Shown: positions 16,244 to 26,265, counted from the stretch's first letter. The stretch is 64,000 nucleotides of DNA from Mesorhizobium amorphae CCNWGS0123 (GCF_001686985.1 NZ_CP015318.1:1920001-1984000), one strand, 5' to 3'. Made by a program: numbers and translations. Notes: a model not told the origin generated them from the sequence alone.

Positions 16244-17210
16244 TGGCATATCCGAATTCGGCGAGCACGCGGCCGAGCGCGACATGGATGGGGTAAAGTG
16301 CCGTCGCCGGCGATCCGGTCCGCATCAGCCGGACCGCGCCGCGCAGCGGCGAGGCGGCAAGCAGTGCCAGGCTCTTCGCAAACACTTTGGCGCCGGCAAG
16401 CGGCGTGCCGGCACGTTTCTTCTTTTCGACCAGGGTCGAGATCACGCCGTTGCGCAGGCTGCGGGCGCGGATCCAGTCGGCCGCGACACGACGGGCCGGA
16501 ACGGTCTCCTGTACCTTCGCCTCGGCGCACCAGCCGAGCACGAAGCCCCTCTGCGCTGCCCGGCTGAGGAAATCGGAATCGCCGCCGCCCATGAAATTGA
16601 ATCTGAGATCGAGGAAGGGCGGCCCCATGGCGGTCAGCACGTTGCGCCCGACCAGCAGATTGCCGGAGGAATAGAGCGCCGCAACAAGCCCGGTTTCCCG
16701 GTAGGGTGGCGCGAAGACCGGGTGTTCCGCCCATCTCGCATGCGCCGGTTCGGCAAACACGGGCACTTGCGGGCCGCCGACAATGTCGGCGCCGAGCGTC
16801 TCGGCCGCCTTGCACATGTTCTCCAGCCAGAACGGGTCGGCGATCTCGTCGTCGTCGATAACCAGCAGATGCTCAAAGTCGGGGAAATGCACGATCGCGG
16901 TCTGCCAGCCGGCATTGTAGGCGCTGCAATTGCCGCGCTCATGCGCGATGATCACCATACCGGCGATCTCGCCGCGCTCGAACAGCGGCAGCGCCGCCTT
17001 GGCGCCGTCGCGCGCCTCGGCCTCGTTTTCCATGACGATGACGGCGAAGCGCCTGGCGGTCTGTTGCGCCTTGAGCGAAGCCAGCGTCGCGAGCACCTGT
17101 TCGGGCCGTTTGAAAGTCGGCAGCGTGACGACGGCTTCGATGGTCTCGGCGGCGAGCCCCGGAGACCGTCCCGCGATCGATACCGAACCGTCCGATGGCA
17201 ATGGGATCAT
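16212..17210 (-). CDS. Family 2 glycosyltransferase
   Basis: The protein is about 332 residues from the ATG at 17210. It has a GT-A fold: VVTLPTFKRPEQVLATLASL at the start of the domain, the metal-binding DxD-like VIDDDEIADPFW near residue 120, and an acceptor-side FNFMGGGDSDFLSRAAQRG (ED-like motif) near residue 215. It would add a sugar from a nucleotide donor to a lipid-linked intermediate on the cytoplasmic face. It lies upstream of the O-antigen ligase-like gene in the same operon and is divergent from the GT4 gene. Confidence 0.84.
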   Translation of the reverse strand: MIPLPSDGSVSIAGRSPGLAAETIEAVVTLPTFKRPEQVLATLASLKAQQTARRFAVIVMENEAEARDGAKAALPLFERGEIAGMVIIAHERGNCSAYNAGWQTAIVHFPDFEHLLVIDDDEIADPFWLENMCKAAETLGADIVGGPQVPVFAEPAHARWAEHPVFAPPYRETGLVAALYSSGNLLVGRNVLTAMGPPFLDLRFNFMGGGDSDFLSRAAQRGFVLGWCAEAKVQETVPARRVAADWIRARSLRNGVISTLVEKKKRAGTPLAGAKVFAKSLALLAASPLRGAVRLMRTGSPATALYPIHVALGRVLAEFGYANEQYRQPEKN

Positions 17211-17380
17211 CCGTGTCCAGCCGCCTGGTGATTTTGGTTTTCGATAGCACCCCGATGATAACGTTTCGTTAATCACCTTTCGCGGCGAAGCCCGCAAAAC
17301 CGAGACTCCCGGCCTCGATTGCGTTCACTTAATCAAGGGTTCACCCCGCTTTGCTATCTGGGCTGCACTGGATAGGTGAG

Positions 17381-18553
17381 ATGCATCTGCTGTTCGCCAC
17401 ATCGATCGTGCCCGACGGCGCTCTCGCTTCGGGCTACGAAATCGCCAACGCGGCGATCATCGCTGCTTTGCGGCGCGCCGGCGCGCGCGTCACCGTGATC
17501 GGCTTCACCTGGCCGGGAAAGCCTGCCGCCGATCCGGAAAACACAATCGTGCTTGGCGCCGTCGACGTGCGCACCGAGAGCGCCTCGCCGCTGCAGAAGC
17601 TCGCCTGGGTTGCCAGGGCGGTGCTGTCAGGTCTCACCTTCGCATCGGTCAAGCTGCGCGTGGTCTCCGACGCGGAAGTCCGCGCCGCCGTCGAGCGCGC
17701 CGGGCCCTTCGACGGCTATGTTCTCAATTCCGTGCAATTCGCCGGCGCCTTCGAAAAGCTGTTCGGCGACCGTCCCTCGATCTTCGTCGCCCACAATGTC
17801 GAGCATCGCTCGGCGCAAGAAAATGCGACCGCCGCGGGCAGCATTCTCCAGCGCCTGCTGTTTCGCCGCGAGGCACGGCTGCTCAAGAGCGTGGAAGACC
17901 GGCTTTGCCGCCGGGCTCGCTTCGTTTTCACCCTGGCCGATGAAGACCGCGTAGCGCTTGGCGTCGCCTCCGACGATCGCTCGGTGGTGCTGCCGCTGGT
18001 GACCCGTGCCGATGCGCCGGCAGGAACGGGCCAGCGCCGCATCGAATGCGACGCAGCACTGATCGGCACCTGGACCTGGCAGCCGAACCGCATCGGGCTC
18101 GACTGGTTCCTGGGCAAGGTGGTGCCGCATCTGAGGCCTGGCTTCCGCATCAGGATCGCCGGCGGTATGCCGTCCGGCATCACGTCCACGCATCCCGGTG
18201 TCCAATTCGTCGGCCGCGTGCCTGACGCGCAAGCCTTCGTGCGCGCTGCGGCCGTCATTCCGCTGATCAGCACGGCCGGCAGCGGCGTGCAGTTGAAGAC
18301 CATCGAGACCTTCGAGCTCGGCCTGCCTTCAGTCGCCACCAGCCGCTCGTTGCGCGGCATCGATCACCGGCCGGACAATTGCGTCGTCACCGACGATCCC
18401 GTTGCCTTCGCCGCGGCACTCGAAACTGCTGCTTCCGCTGTCAGCGATGTCGATGGCGGCGCTTTCCATCGCCGCCAGGTGAGGGCGCTCGACGCCGCGA
18501 TCAGGCTCGGACTGAACAAGCTTGGCCCGGTCAGGCAGGAGGTGTTCGCATGA
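17381..18553 (+). CDS. Family 4-like glycosyltransferase
   Basis: The 390-residue protein starts MHLLFATSIVPDG at the ATG at 17381, preceded by ATAGGTGAG. The GT-B architecture shows an N-terminal donor-like half with FVAHNVEHRSAQEN. The C-terminal half contains the pattern GTWTWQPNRIGLDWFL and RIAGGMPS, and an ETFELGLPSVATSRSLRGID motif close to the E-x7-E-like sugar nucleotide site of GT4 enzymes. The next gene starts within its stop codon, so it is translationally coupled to the WecG-type transferase. The sugar specificity is unknown. Confidence 0.82.
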   Translation: MHLLFATSIVPDGALASGYEIANAAIIAALRRAGARVTVIGFTWPGKPAADPENTIVLGAVDVRTESASPLQKLAWVARAVLSGLTFASVKLRVVSDAEVRAAVERAGPFDGYVLNSVQFAGAFEKLFGDRPSIFVAHNVEHRSAQENATAAGSILQRLLFRREARLLKSVEDRLCRRARFVFTLADEDRVALGVASDDRSVVLPLVTRADAPAGTGQRRIECDAALIGTWTWQPNRIGLDWFLGKVVPHLRPGFRIRIAGGMPSGITSTHPGVQFVGRVPDAQAFVRAAAVIPLISTAGSGVQLKTIETFELGLPSVATSRSLRGIDHRPDNCVVTDDPVAFAAALETAASAVSDVDGGAFHRRQVRALDAAIRLGLNKLGPVRQEVFA

Positions 18554-19344
18554 ATATGCACACCGCCCGCGCCGCCATCGGGCGCGACACGTTGAAGACG
18601 ATCCTCGGCATTCCGGTTCTCGCCATCCGTTGGGACGACGCCATCGCCTTGCTTGCACAACTGGTCGCCGAGCGGCGCTTCACCAAAGTCAGCTTCCTCA
18701 ACGCGCACAACGCCAACATCGCCTATACCGACCCGACCTTTGCCGAAGTGCTCGATGATTTCCTCATCCTGCCTGACGGCGTCGGTGTCGACATGGCGTC
18801 CAAGCTGCTCTACGGCGCGCCGTTCCCGGACAATCTCAACGGCACCGATTTCATCCCGGCCTTCCTGCAGGCATCCTCCCGGCCGCTGACTGTCGGGCTG
18901 CTCGGCGCGACGCGCGTCAATGCCGAGGCGGCGTCGTCGAAGCTTTCGGCGCTCGCCGTGCAGCACAAATTCGTCGTCATCCATGACGGCTATTTCTCGG
19001 CCGCCGAGGAGCCGGCGATCATCGACCGAATAGCGAAACTGCGGCCCGACGTGCTGCTCGTCGCCATGGGCGTGCCGCGCCAGGAACTGTGGATCGCGCG
19101 CCACATCGACCAGCGCCATTGCACTCTGCCGATCGCCGTCGGAGCGCTGCTCGATTTCCTCAGCGGCACCGTACCGCGGGCGCCGCTGTGGATGCGTCGT
19201 CTGCGGCTCGAATGGCTGTTTCGCCTGTGGATCGAGCCCGGCCGCCTCTGGCGTCGCTACGTGGTCGGCAACCCTTTGTTCCTGTGGCGCGTCGTCGGGC
19301 AGAAATTCTCGGGCGCCGAAGCAGGCCCCGGAGCAAACCATTGA
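18550..19344 (+). CDS. WecG/TagA/CpsF-family glycosyltransferase
   Basis: The 264-residue protein has the WecG/TagA hallmarks NAHNANIAYTDPTF, LPDGVGVDMASKLLYG and GTDFIPAFL in the first half. GLLGATRVNAEAASSKL, VAMGVPRQELWI and VGALLDFLSGTVPRAPLWMRR follow in the second half. The family transfers UDP-activated amino sugars such as ManNAcA or ManNAc onto undecaprenyl-diphosphate-linked acceptors. The start at 18550 overlaps the upstream GT stop by 4 bp (ATGA). Confidence 0.9.
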   Translation: MNMHTARAAIGRDTLKTILGIPVLAIRWDDAIALLAQLVAERRFTKVSFLNAHNANIAYTDPTFAEVLDDFLILPDGVGVDMASKLLYGAPFPDNLNGTDFIPAFLQASSRPLTVGLLGATRVNAEAASSKLSALAVQHKFVVIHDGYFSAAEEPAIIDRIAKLRPDVLLVAMGVPRQELWIARHIDQRHCTLPIAVGALLDFLSGTVPRAPLWMRRLRLEWLFRLWIEPGRLWRRYVVGNPLFLWRVVGQKFSGAEAGPGANH

Positions 19345-20270
19345 ACAGCCGGTTCGTGCCTGACGCCGCCACAAGGTCCGATCCGCTGCGGCAGACGCCG
19401 ACGGCCGCGGTCGTGACCGCCAGCTATGCGCCGGATTTCGAGCGCTGCCGTCTGTTGTGCGAAACGATGGACCGCCAGGTGTCGGGTGTCGCGCATCACT
19501 ACATCCTGGTCGAGCACCGCGACGTGGCGCAGTTTCGCCAATTGGAGACCGGCAGCCGCACCGTCGTCGACGAGCGGGACCTCCTGCCGCGTTGGCTGCG
19601 TGTCGTCGACGATCCGGCGAGCCTGTTTCGCCGCCGCGTCTGGCTCAGCCTGAAGACCCAGCCGCTGCGCGGCTGGCATGTGCAGCAGCTTCGCCGCATC
19701 GCCATCGCGGCGCAGGCGAAGGAAGACGTGCTGGTCTTCTGCGATTCCGACGTTGCCTTCGTCAGGCCGTTCGACCTGAGCGCCTTCTGTCGCGACGGCA
19801 AGGTGAGGCTGTTCCGGCGTGACGGCGTCTTGTCCGGCGAAGGGCATGAGGAGCATCGCATCTGGTCGCGCAACGCCGGTTCGGCGCTAGGCATCGACAG
19901 ATCCAAGGTTTCGACGCACGACTACATCTCGACGCTGATCGCCTGGCGCCGGCAAACCGTGACGGCGATGTGCGCCCGGATCGAGAAGGTGCATGGCCGC
20001 AGCTGGGTCGAGGTCGTCGGCTCGAAAAGAAAATTCTCCGAATGCATGATCTACGGCCGCTATGTCGACGAGGTTCTGGAGGGCGCCGGCCATTTCCACG
20101 GTTCGGAAGAGTTCTGCCGCGTCCACTGGACCGGCGAGGCGCTGTCGGACGACGAGTTCCGCCGCTTCGTCGCTGCCATGGCGCCGCAACAGGTGGCGAT
20201 CGGCATGCAGTCCTTCATCGGCACCGATATCGGCCGCATCCGCCGCCTGATCGGGCTGGGTAGGTCTTAG
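19341..20270 (+). CDS. DUF6492-like putative glycosyltransferase
   Basis: The protein is about 309 residues if the TTG at 19341, which overlaps the preceding stop codon (TTGA), is the start; a GTG at 19356 is an alternative. Residues about 20-140 look like a GT-A nucleotide-sugar domain: AAVVTASYAPDFERC and VLVFCDSDVAFVRPFD, the latter with a DSD metal site. SKRKFSECMIYGRYVD and FHGSEEFCRVHW are conserved-looking but of unknown role. It completes the rightward three-gene glycosyltransferase operon and converges on the flippase gene with a 4-bp stop overlap. Function is by similarity of fold only. Confidence 0.7.
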   Translation: MNSRFVPDAATRSDPLRQTPTAAVVTASYAPDFERCRLLCETMDRQVSGVAHHYILVEHRDVAQFRQLETGSRTVVDERDLLPRWLRVVDDPASLFRRRVWLSLKTQPLRGWHVQQLRRIAIAAQAKEDVLVFCDSDVAFVRPFDLSAFCRDGKVRLFRRDGVLSGEGHEEHRIWSRNAGSALGIDRSKVSTHDYISTLIAWRRQTVTAMCARIEKVHGRSWVEVVGSKRKFSECMIYGRYVDEVLEGAGHFHGSEEFCRVHWTGEALSDDEFRRFVAAMAPQQVAIGMQSFIGTDIGRIRRLIGLGRS

Positions 20271-21562
20271 ATTGCCTTCGCCGGCCTGCGCATCGCCGAA
20301 TAGGTGAGCAGCGCCGACACGAGATAGAGCAGCAGGAACACGATGTTGAGCGACAGCACCAGATTGGGCGTGTCGGCGATCGCGGTCAGCACATAGGTCA
20401 ACAGCACCGCCTTCAGCCCGGCCAGCAGGCCGAGGTTGAGCGCCCTGACCGCCGTCTGGCCGCGCGCGAACAGAAGCTCAGCCTGGTATTCAACCAGGTT
20501 GCGCAGTCCTGGAACGCAGATCGCCAGCGCCACCAGCGGCGCTGCCTCCGCGACATTCCTGCCCAGCGCATTGGGGAAGAAATGCAGCACGATGCCGAGC
20601 GCCGCCAGCGCCAGCGTCGAGACCAGGAACACGCCGCCTTCTATGCCGCTCTTGACCGCCAGCCGCGACAGCAGTTCCGGCGCCCGCATCATTCGCTGCA
20701 CCAGCATCATCGAGAAGGTGCGGATCGGGATCGCCGTCAGGTCGACCAGCCGCATGATGATGGCGTAGATACCGGCAAGATGCGGCCCGCCGATCGCCAG
20801 CACCAGGAGCTTGTCGAACTCCATCTGCAAATAGAACAGCACTTCGGCGCCGGCGACGTAGATCGAATCGGCGAGCCGCCTGAGATAGAGCTCGGTGCGC
20901 AGTCTCAGCCGCTGGCGCGGATAGAAGAAGCCGAAGGCGATGATCAGCGAAACGGCATTGGCGCCGATATAGTACCAGGACCAGACGCCGATCGTGTGTT
21001 GCGCCGCAAACATGAACAGCACGGCGCCGGCGGCCCGCAACGCTGTCGCCAGGATTGTCAGCACGGCGGCGCGGCCGAATTTGCCGAGGCCGTTGTTGAC
21101 GATCAGCACCACCTCGACCGGCCGCCACAAAAGCGCCTCGGCAAAGACGATGGCCGCGAAGACCGAAAGCGGTACGGTGCTGGCAAAGAAGACCAGGTAG
21201 ACGCCGTACGAGGCGGCGGCCAGCAACGGCAGCGACACGACGCCAAGCAGCAGGAAGCCGGCGGTGAAGGTGCCGATCAGATTGGGGCGGATGGTGGCGG
21301 TGCGGTACAGCGCCGAGATGAAGCCGAAGGCGAGAATGCGCGACAGCATGACGCCGGCCGCCGATGCGGTGGCGAACATGCCGAACTCGGCGATGGACAG
21401 CGTGTTGGCCAAGGCGATGAAATAGGCGAGCGAGAACACCAGCCGCCCGCCGGCGCCGCTGATGGCGGAGAAATAGTCGATGACAAGCTTCCGCCGTGCG
21501 GCCACGAAGGTGCCGATCCGGGCGAAGGTCCGCCTTTGCGGTATGTCACTGGCTTGGGTCAT
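20267..21562 (-). CDS. Polysaccharide biosynthesis protein, Wzx-like flippase
   Basis: The protein is about 431 residues from the ATG at 21562, with about twelve to fourteen hydrophobic helices and small charged loops. This is the pattern of MOP-superfamily exporters that flip lipid-linked repeat units. A conserved-looking N-terminal helix (GAGGRLVFSLAYFIALANTL) matches the first helix of Wzx/RfbX proteins. It sits between the glycosyltransferases and the chain-length determinant and is divergent from the latter. Individual substrate is not predictable. Confidence 0.82.
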   Translation of the reverse strand: MTQASDIPQRRTFARIGTFVAARRKLVIDYFSAISGAGGRLVFSLAYFIALANTLSIAEFGMFATASAAGVMLSRILAFGFISALYRTATIRPNLIGTFTAGFLLLGVVSLPLLAAASYGVYLVFFASTVPLSVFAAIVFAEALLWRPVEVVLIVNNGLGKFGRAAVLTILATALRAAGAVLFMFAAQHTIGVWSWYYIGANAVSLIIAFGFFYPRQRLRLRTELYLRRLADSIYVAGAEVLFYLQMEFDKLLVLAIGGPHLAGIYAIIMRLVDLTAIPIRTFSMMLVQRMMRAPELLSRLAVKSGIEGGVFLVSTLALAALGIVLHFFPNALGRNVAEAAPLVALAICVPGLRNLVEYQAELLFARGQTAVRALNLGLLAGLKAVLLTYVLTAIADTPNLVLSLNIVFLLLYLVSALLTYSAMRRPAKAI

Positions 21563-21762
21563 ATGTCCGGCAGAACATAGGCCGGAAAGCTTAACGTGCG
21601 GTTCTGGACGCCTCGATCGCACCTGAGAACGATGCAATCAAAGCGCGAAAACTCTGCCTTCCTCATCCGAAAATTAACCATTTGTTTCCTATGCCTGTTT
21701 AGCGTGGCTTAACGATTGGCCGACGCCTTTCCCAAGCCGCCGAACAGTAAAGTTCCAAGAAA

Positions 21763-24141
21763 ATGGTCGACAGGGAAAACCGAGACGACTGGAGGCGTGA
21801 GCGCTCTCTGCTGGCGCTCGGTCAGGCCATGCGTGGCGAGGACGAGGCCGACGCGTCGCTGGTGTCGATCGGCGACCGGGCAGACCCGGCATGGCACGAG
21901 GATGCCGCCGCACGCCACCGTCTGGCCCGCTCACAACGCGAGGCGCGGTCGAACCCGTCTGCGGCCACGGCAGAGCCCGGCCAGTATCAGCCCGGTGGCG
22001 GCCCCGTTTTGGAAGAGGCCTCGCCCGAGGACGGTTGGGCAGCTCGAAACAGTTACGCGCAGGCCGGGCCGCGCGAAGAGCCAGTTGTCCGCCCCTCCCA
22101 AGACTACCGCGCCAAAGCCGCCTTCGAGCCTCGATACGCCAGCGAAGAGCGGCGGCCCGCAGGGGCTGATGACGACGGGCAGGAATGGAAGCCGCTGATC
22201 GATCCGGCGCATGTCGTTCGCGGCATTGCCCGTTCGAAGCTGCTGATCCTGTCGACGACAATACTGGGTGCGGCGCTCGGCATCGCCATCGCCCTGTCGA
22301 CGCCGAAGAAATACGAAGCCACCACCCAAGTGGTCATCGAGCCGGGCGACCTGAAGCTTTCCGACAACGATCTCACCCAACCGGTCGGGCAGCCCGATGC
22401 CGCGCTGGCCGTCGTCGAAACCCGGATCAAGATGGTGTCGTCCGGCAAGGTCCTCGACCAGGTCGTCAAGGATCTCAATCTTGTCAACGATCCGGAGTTC
22501 AACGGGCAAGGTTCCGGCGGCCTTGGCGTCATGTCGCTGATCCGCTCGATCCTGTCACGCCAGGATGGACCTGGCGGCGACGATGACATTCGCCGCCAGG
22601 CGCTGGCGGTTGGCAATCTGGCCGAGAGCCTGTCGGTCGAGCGCAGCGGCAAGACTTTTGTCGTTTCCATCAGCGCCACAACCCAAAGTGCCGAGAAGTC
22701 GGCGAACATCGCCAACACGACGAGAACCGTCTTCCAGGAGGAGGCGGCCAACTACCAGTTCGACATGGCCGGACGCGCGACGAACCAACTGACGTCCAAA
22801 CTCGATGACTTGCGCAAGGGTGTCGAGGCGGCCGAGCGCAAAGTCGAGGATTTCAGGGCCACGCATGGTCTTATCGACGCGCAGGGCCATTTGATCAGTG
22901 ACGACCAGATGCTGAAGCTCAACGAGCAACTCTCCGTTGCCCGCGCCCGCACGCTGGAGCTCAATGCGCGAGCGGCGTCGACGCGTTCGATCAACGTGAA
23001 TTCGGTTCTCAACGGCACCTTGCCGGAAGAAATCAACTCCAACATGATGAGCGAACTGCGCTCGCAATATGCGACGCTGAAGCAGGAAGCCGACCGCGCC
23101 GCGGTACGGCTTGGGCCGCGCCATCCCGAATTCCAGGCGCTCAGTGCCCAACTCGATGGCGCGCGCGAGCGCATCGCCGGAGAACTGCGTCGTATCTCCT
23201 CTTCACTGCAGGTCGACCTCAAGCGCGCGGTCCAGGTCGAGCAGGATCTGGCTTCGCGCCTGGCGCAGGCAAAGGTCCAAAGCGGCGACGTCAACAACGA
23301 CCTGGTCAGCTTGCGCGAACTGGAGCGTGACGCCGCGGCCAAGCGTTCCGTCTATGAGCGCTATCTTCTGCGCGCCAAGGAGACCGGCGAACAGGAAAAC
23401 ATCAACACCACCAACATCAATCTGATGACCGAGGCTCGACCCCCACTCGAACCAAACGGGCCGTCGCGCGCCGTGATTGCGCTTGCCGGACTGCTCCTCG
23501 GGCTGGCCGCCGGCATCGGCCTCGGCGGCATGCGCGGCGCCTATGAGAGCGTGCGCGAAACCGCGGCGTTCCGGTCCCGGAGCAAGACCGACAAAAGCAG
23601 GCCTGCTTTCGACGACAAGGCCTATCGCGCTGCACCGCCGCCGGCCGCGCGGCCACCGGCTGCACCGCAAGTTTCGAGGCCCCAGGCCGTCGACGTTGGG
23701 ACCGAACGGTCCGGACCGATTGGCGCAGTGCTTTCAGCCATAGGCGGGCTTCTTCCAGGCAAACAGCAGAAGCCTGCCACGATGCGCGCCGACAAGCCCG
23801 TCTCGCCCCCCGTCGCCCAGGCGACAAAGCCGGTACGGAACGCCTATCCGCAACCGAAGTACCAGCAGGAGACTCCGCGCCAGTCGATGTATCCGGCTCC
23901 TCGGGCGGAGGCCTACTCCCATGCCAGCCAGCCTGAATACCCTCAGGATCGGTATGCACAGACACCGCCGAGCCCCACTCAACAGCCAGTGATGCGTCCG
24001 GTTGGGCAGGGACCGAATCCTCCTCAGGAACCGGACGCCGATCAGCAGACCCAGATCGATGAAATCCGCGACAGCCTGCGCGAATTCCGCGATGCGGTGC
24101 GCGAACTGACCGAAAGCCGTTCAAACCGCCGCTATTTCTAG
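21763..24141 (+). CDS. Wzz/GumC/ExoP-type chain-length determinant without kinase domain
   Basis: The 792-residue protein has an unusual N-terminal cytoplasmic extension of about 145 residues (charged, Arg/Glu/Ala-rich). A first transmembrane helix follows (about 166-185) and a periplasmic Wzz domain (KKYEATTQVVIEPGDLK). A long coiled-coil region spans about 330-540. The PCP-2 proline-rich motif and second transmembrane helix are at about 560-585 (ARPPLEPNGPSRAVIALAGLLLGLAAG). A roughly 210-residue Pro/Gln/Ala-rich disordered tail lacks Walker motifs. It therefore should set chain length or organise export without the BY-kinase module found in ExoP; a separate kinase, if any, is not in this window. 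Confidence 0.86.
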   Translation: MVDRENRDDWRRERSLLALGQAMRGEDEADASLVSIGDRADPAWHEDAAARHRLARSQREARSNPSAATAEPGQYQPGGGPVLEEASPEDGWAARNSYAQAGPREEPVVRPSQDYRAKAAFEPRYASEERRPAGADDDGQEWKPLIDPAHVVRGIARSKLLILSTTILGAALGIAIALSTPKKYEATTQVVIEPGDLKLSDNDLTQPVGQPDAALAVVETRIKMVSSGKVLDQVVKDLNLVNDPEFNGQGSGGLGVMSLIRSILSRQDGPGGDDDIRRQALAVGNLAESLSVERSGKTFVVSISATTQSAEKSANIANTTRTVFQEEAANYQFDMAGRATNQLTSKLDDLRKGVEAAERKVEDFRATHGLIDAQGHLISDDQMLKLNEQLSVARARTLELNARAASTRSINVNSVLNGTLPEEINSNMMSELRSQYATLKQEADRAAVRLGPRHPEFQALSAQLDGARERIAGELRRISSSLQVDLKRAVQVEQDLASRLAQAKVQSGDVNNDLVSLRELERDAAAKRSVYERYLLRAKETGEQENINTTNINLMTEARPPLEPNGPSRAVIALAGLLLGLAAGIGLGGMRGAYESVRETAAFRSRSKTDKSRPAFDDKAYRAAPPPAARPPAAPQVSRPQAVDVGTERSGPIGAVLSAIGGLLPGKQQKPATMRADKPVSPPVAQATKPVRNAYPQPKYQQETPRQSMYPAPRAEAYSHASQPEYPQDRYAQTPPSPTQQPVMRPVGQGPNPPQEPDADQQTQIDEIRDSLREFRDAVRELTESRSNRRYF

Positions 24142-24349
24142 AACTCACGGCAAGCGATAAAAGCGGCCGGTTTCGAGTTTACGGCATGTGACGGCGTTTT
24201 GACGGGATTGCCCGCTGGAATTTTCGTGAAAATGCCGCGCTGCATGGTGCCCGAAACCGCAAGGCGTTTTCGGGTGCGTCGATGTGCAACCAGAGATCGA
24301 GCGTGCACGGATAGGCGCGCTCCAGGCAGAACAGTGTTGAAGGTGGTCC

Positions 24350-25249
24350 ATGGCTGAAGTGATTGACGGAAAAAGCGTCGCCGAAGACGTGGTTCAGAGG
24401 GTCAAGGCCCTGACCACGGAACTGGTGGGCAAGGGTGCCGAGAAGCCCGGCCTGGCAGTGGTGATCGTCGGCGAGGATCCGGCAAGCCAGGTCTATGTCG
24501 CCTCCAAATCCCGCACCGCCAAGGAATGCGGCTTTCATTCGCTCCAGCACACGCTGCCGGCCGACACCTCCGAACAGGCGCTGCTCAAGATCATCGGCGA
24601 TCTCAATGCCGATCCGGCCGTCAACGGCATACTGGTGCAGCTGCCGCTTCCCGGCCATATCGATTCAGGCAAGATCATCCAGGCCATCGCGCCGGAAAAG
24701 GACGTCGACGGTTTCCATTTCATCAATGTCGGCAAGCTCGGCACCGGCGAACTCGAGACGGCCTTCGTACCGTGCACGCCGGCCGGCTCGATGCTTTTGA
24801 TCGAGCGCGTGCGCGGCAAGGACCTGTCCGGCCTCAATGCGGTCGTCGTCGGCCGCTCCAACATCGTCGGCAAGCCGATGGCCAACCTTCTGCTCGCCGC
24901 CAACTGCACGGTCACCATCGCGCACAGCCGCACCAGGGACCTGCCGGCGCTCGCCCGCACCGCCGACATTCTGGTGGCTGCCGTCGGCCGACCCGAAATG
25001 GTCAAGGGCGACTGGGTCAAGCCGGGCGCTACCGTCATCGATGTCGGCATCAATCGCATCGCCGCGCCCGAAAAGGGCGAAGGCAAGACCCGACTCGTCG
25101 GCGACGTCGCCTATGCTGAGGCGGCGCAAGCGGCCGGCGCCATCACCCCGGTTCCCGGCGGTGTCGGACCGATGACCATTGCCATGCTGATGGCCAACAC
25201 TGTAGCTTCCGCCTACCTCGCGGCCGGGATGAAGCGGCCGTCCTTCTGA
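24350..25249 (+). CDS. folD: Bifunctional methylenetetrahydrofolate dehydrogenase/cyclohydrolase
   Basis: The 299-residue protein has the catalytic segment [13 protein letters not shown] (Tyr and Lys near residues 49-53), VQLPLPGHI, the active-site loop [14 protein letters not shown] and the NADP site [14 protein letters not shown]. The signature [14 protein letters not shown] is near the C-terminus. FolD interconverts 5,10-methylene-THF, methenyl-THF and 10-formyl-THF in the cytoplasm. The GlxA-type regulator follows 17 bp downstream, but there is no evidence that the two are functionally linked. The ATG at 24350 is preceded by GAAGGTGG. Confidence 0.96.
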   Translation: MAEVIDGKSVAEDVVQRVKALTTELVGKGAEKPGLAVVIVGEDPASQVYVASKSRTAKECGFHSLQHTLPADTSEQALLKIIGDLNADPAVNGILVQLPLPGHIDSGKIIQAIAPEKDVDGFHFINVGKLGTGELETAFVPCTPAGSMLLIERVRGKDLSGLNAVVVGRSNIVGKPMANLLLAANCTVTIAHSRTRDLPALARTADILVAAVGRPEMVKGDWVKPGATVIDVGINRIAAPEKGEGKTRLVGDVAYAEAAQAAGAITPVPGGVGPMTIAMLMANTVASAYLAAGMKRPSF

Positions 25250-25266
25250 CCCGGAAAGCTTGAGCG

Positions 25267-26265
25267 TTGCCAAACCTTACTGCTTCCGTCGAACGGCCGC
25301 TCACGAACGATCCCGTTCAAGGCGGCCGGCAGTTCGCCTTCCTGCTCGTCGACAAGTTTTCGATGTTTTCGCTGGCTGCGGCGATCGACACCTTCCGTTC
25401 GGCCAACCGCCTGCTTGGCCGCGATTTCTATGGCTGGACGACGGTCTCGGCCGACGGCGATGCCGTCATGGCTTCCAACGGCCTGCCACTCAAGATCGAT
25501 TATGCCGTCGCCGACTTGCCTCCCGTCGACATCCTGTTCGTCTCGGTCGGGCTCACCACCGAATTCCCCGGCAAGAGCAAGGTGCTGGCGGCGCTGCGCA
25601 GCTGGGGCCGGCGCGGCAACGCGCTCGGCGCGCTCTCGGTCGGTTCCTATCTGCTCGCCGAAGCAGGACAGCTCGAAGGCTATCGCTGCACCATCCATTG
25701 GGAGAACCGCGCCGGCTTCATGGAGCGCTTCCCCGACATCAACTGCACCGGCAACGTCTTCGAAATCGACCGCAAACGCTATACCTGCGCCGGCGGCACC
25801 ACCTCGATCGACCTGATGCTGGAGATCGTGCGCGGCGATTTCGGCTCCAACCTTGCCAATGGCGTCGCCAACCAGTTCCAGCACGAGCGCATCCGCTCCG
25901 CCGGCGACCGCCAGCGGGTCGGGCCGGAGCGCGATCTGACCGGCAAGTCGGAGAAGCTCAGGCGCATCGTAGAACTGATGGCCGATCACCTCGACGAGCC
26001 GCTGTCGGCGGTGCAGCTCGCCAAATCGGCGGGCCTGTCGGTACGCCAGGTCGAGCGCCTGTTCCTGCGCCATCTCAGCGTCACGCCCGGCCGCTACTAT
26101 ATGCGGCTGCGGCTCGAGCGGGCGCGCGAATTGCTGCGCCAGACCAATATGCCGATCCTCGACGTGGCGATCGCCACCGGCTTCACGTCGCACTCCTATT
26201 TTGCCCAGAGCTACCGGCTGCAATTCGGGCGCCCGCCTTCCGAAGAGCGCCGCACGACCTATTGA
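25267..26265 (+). CDS. GlxA-family transcriptional regulator (DJ-1/PfpI domain plus AraC HTH)
   Basis: The 332-residue protein starts at a TTG. Residues about 15-190 form a DJ-1/PfpI-like amidotransferase fold with GALSVGSYLLAEAG in place of a catalytic Cys nucleophile. The C-terminal AraC/XylS domain (about 225-325) carries two helix-turn-helix motifs (VQLAKSAGLSVRQVERLF and DVAIATGFTSHSYFAQSYRLQFG). Related alphaproteobacterial and pseudomonad proteins activate catabolism of choline derivatives, carnitine or arginine. The specific ligand here cannot be read from sequence. Confidence 0.88.
   Translation: MPNLTASVERPLTNDPVQGGRQFAFLLVDKFSMFSLAAAIDTFRSANRLLGRDFYGWTTVSADGDAVMASNGLPLKIDYAVADLPPVDILFVSVGLTTEFPGKSKVLAALRSWGRRGNALGALSVGSYLLAEAGQLEGYRCTIHWENRAGFMERFPDINCTGNVFEIDRKRYTCAGGTTSIDLMLEIVRGDFGSNLANGVANQFQHERIRSAGDRQRVGPERDLTGKSEKLRRIVELMADHLDEPLSAVQLAKSAGLSVRQVERLFLRHLSVTPGRYYMRLRLERARELLRQTNMPILDVAIATGFTSHSYFAQSYRLQFGRPPSEERRTTY

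Noticed and set aside
14819..16567. A 582-codon plus-strand open frame opposite proC and the O-antigen ligase-like gene
   Set aside because: Composition is His/Arg/Gln-rich without any recognisable domain; the opposite strand encodes a clear membrane protein.
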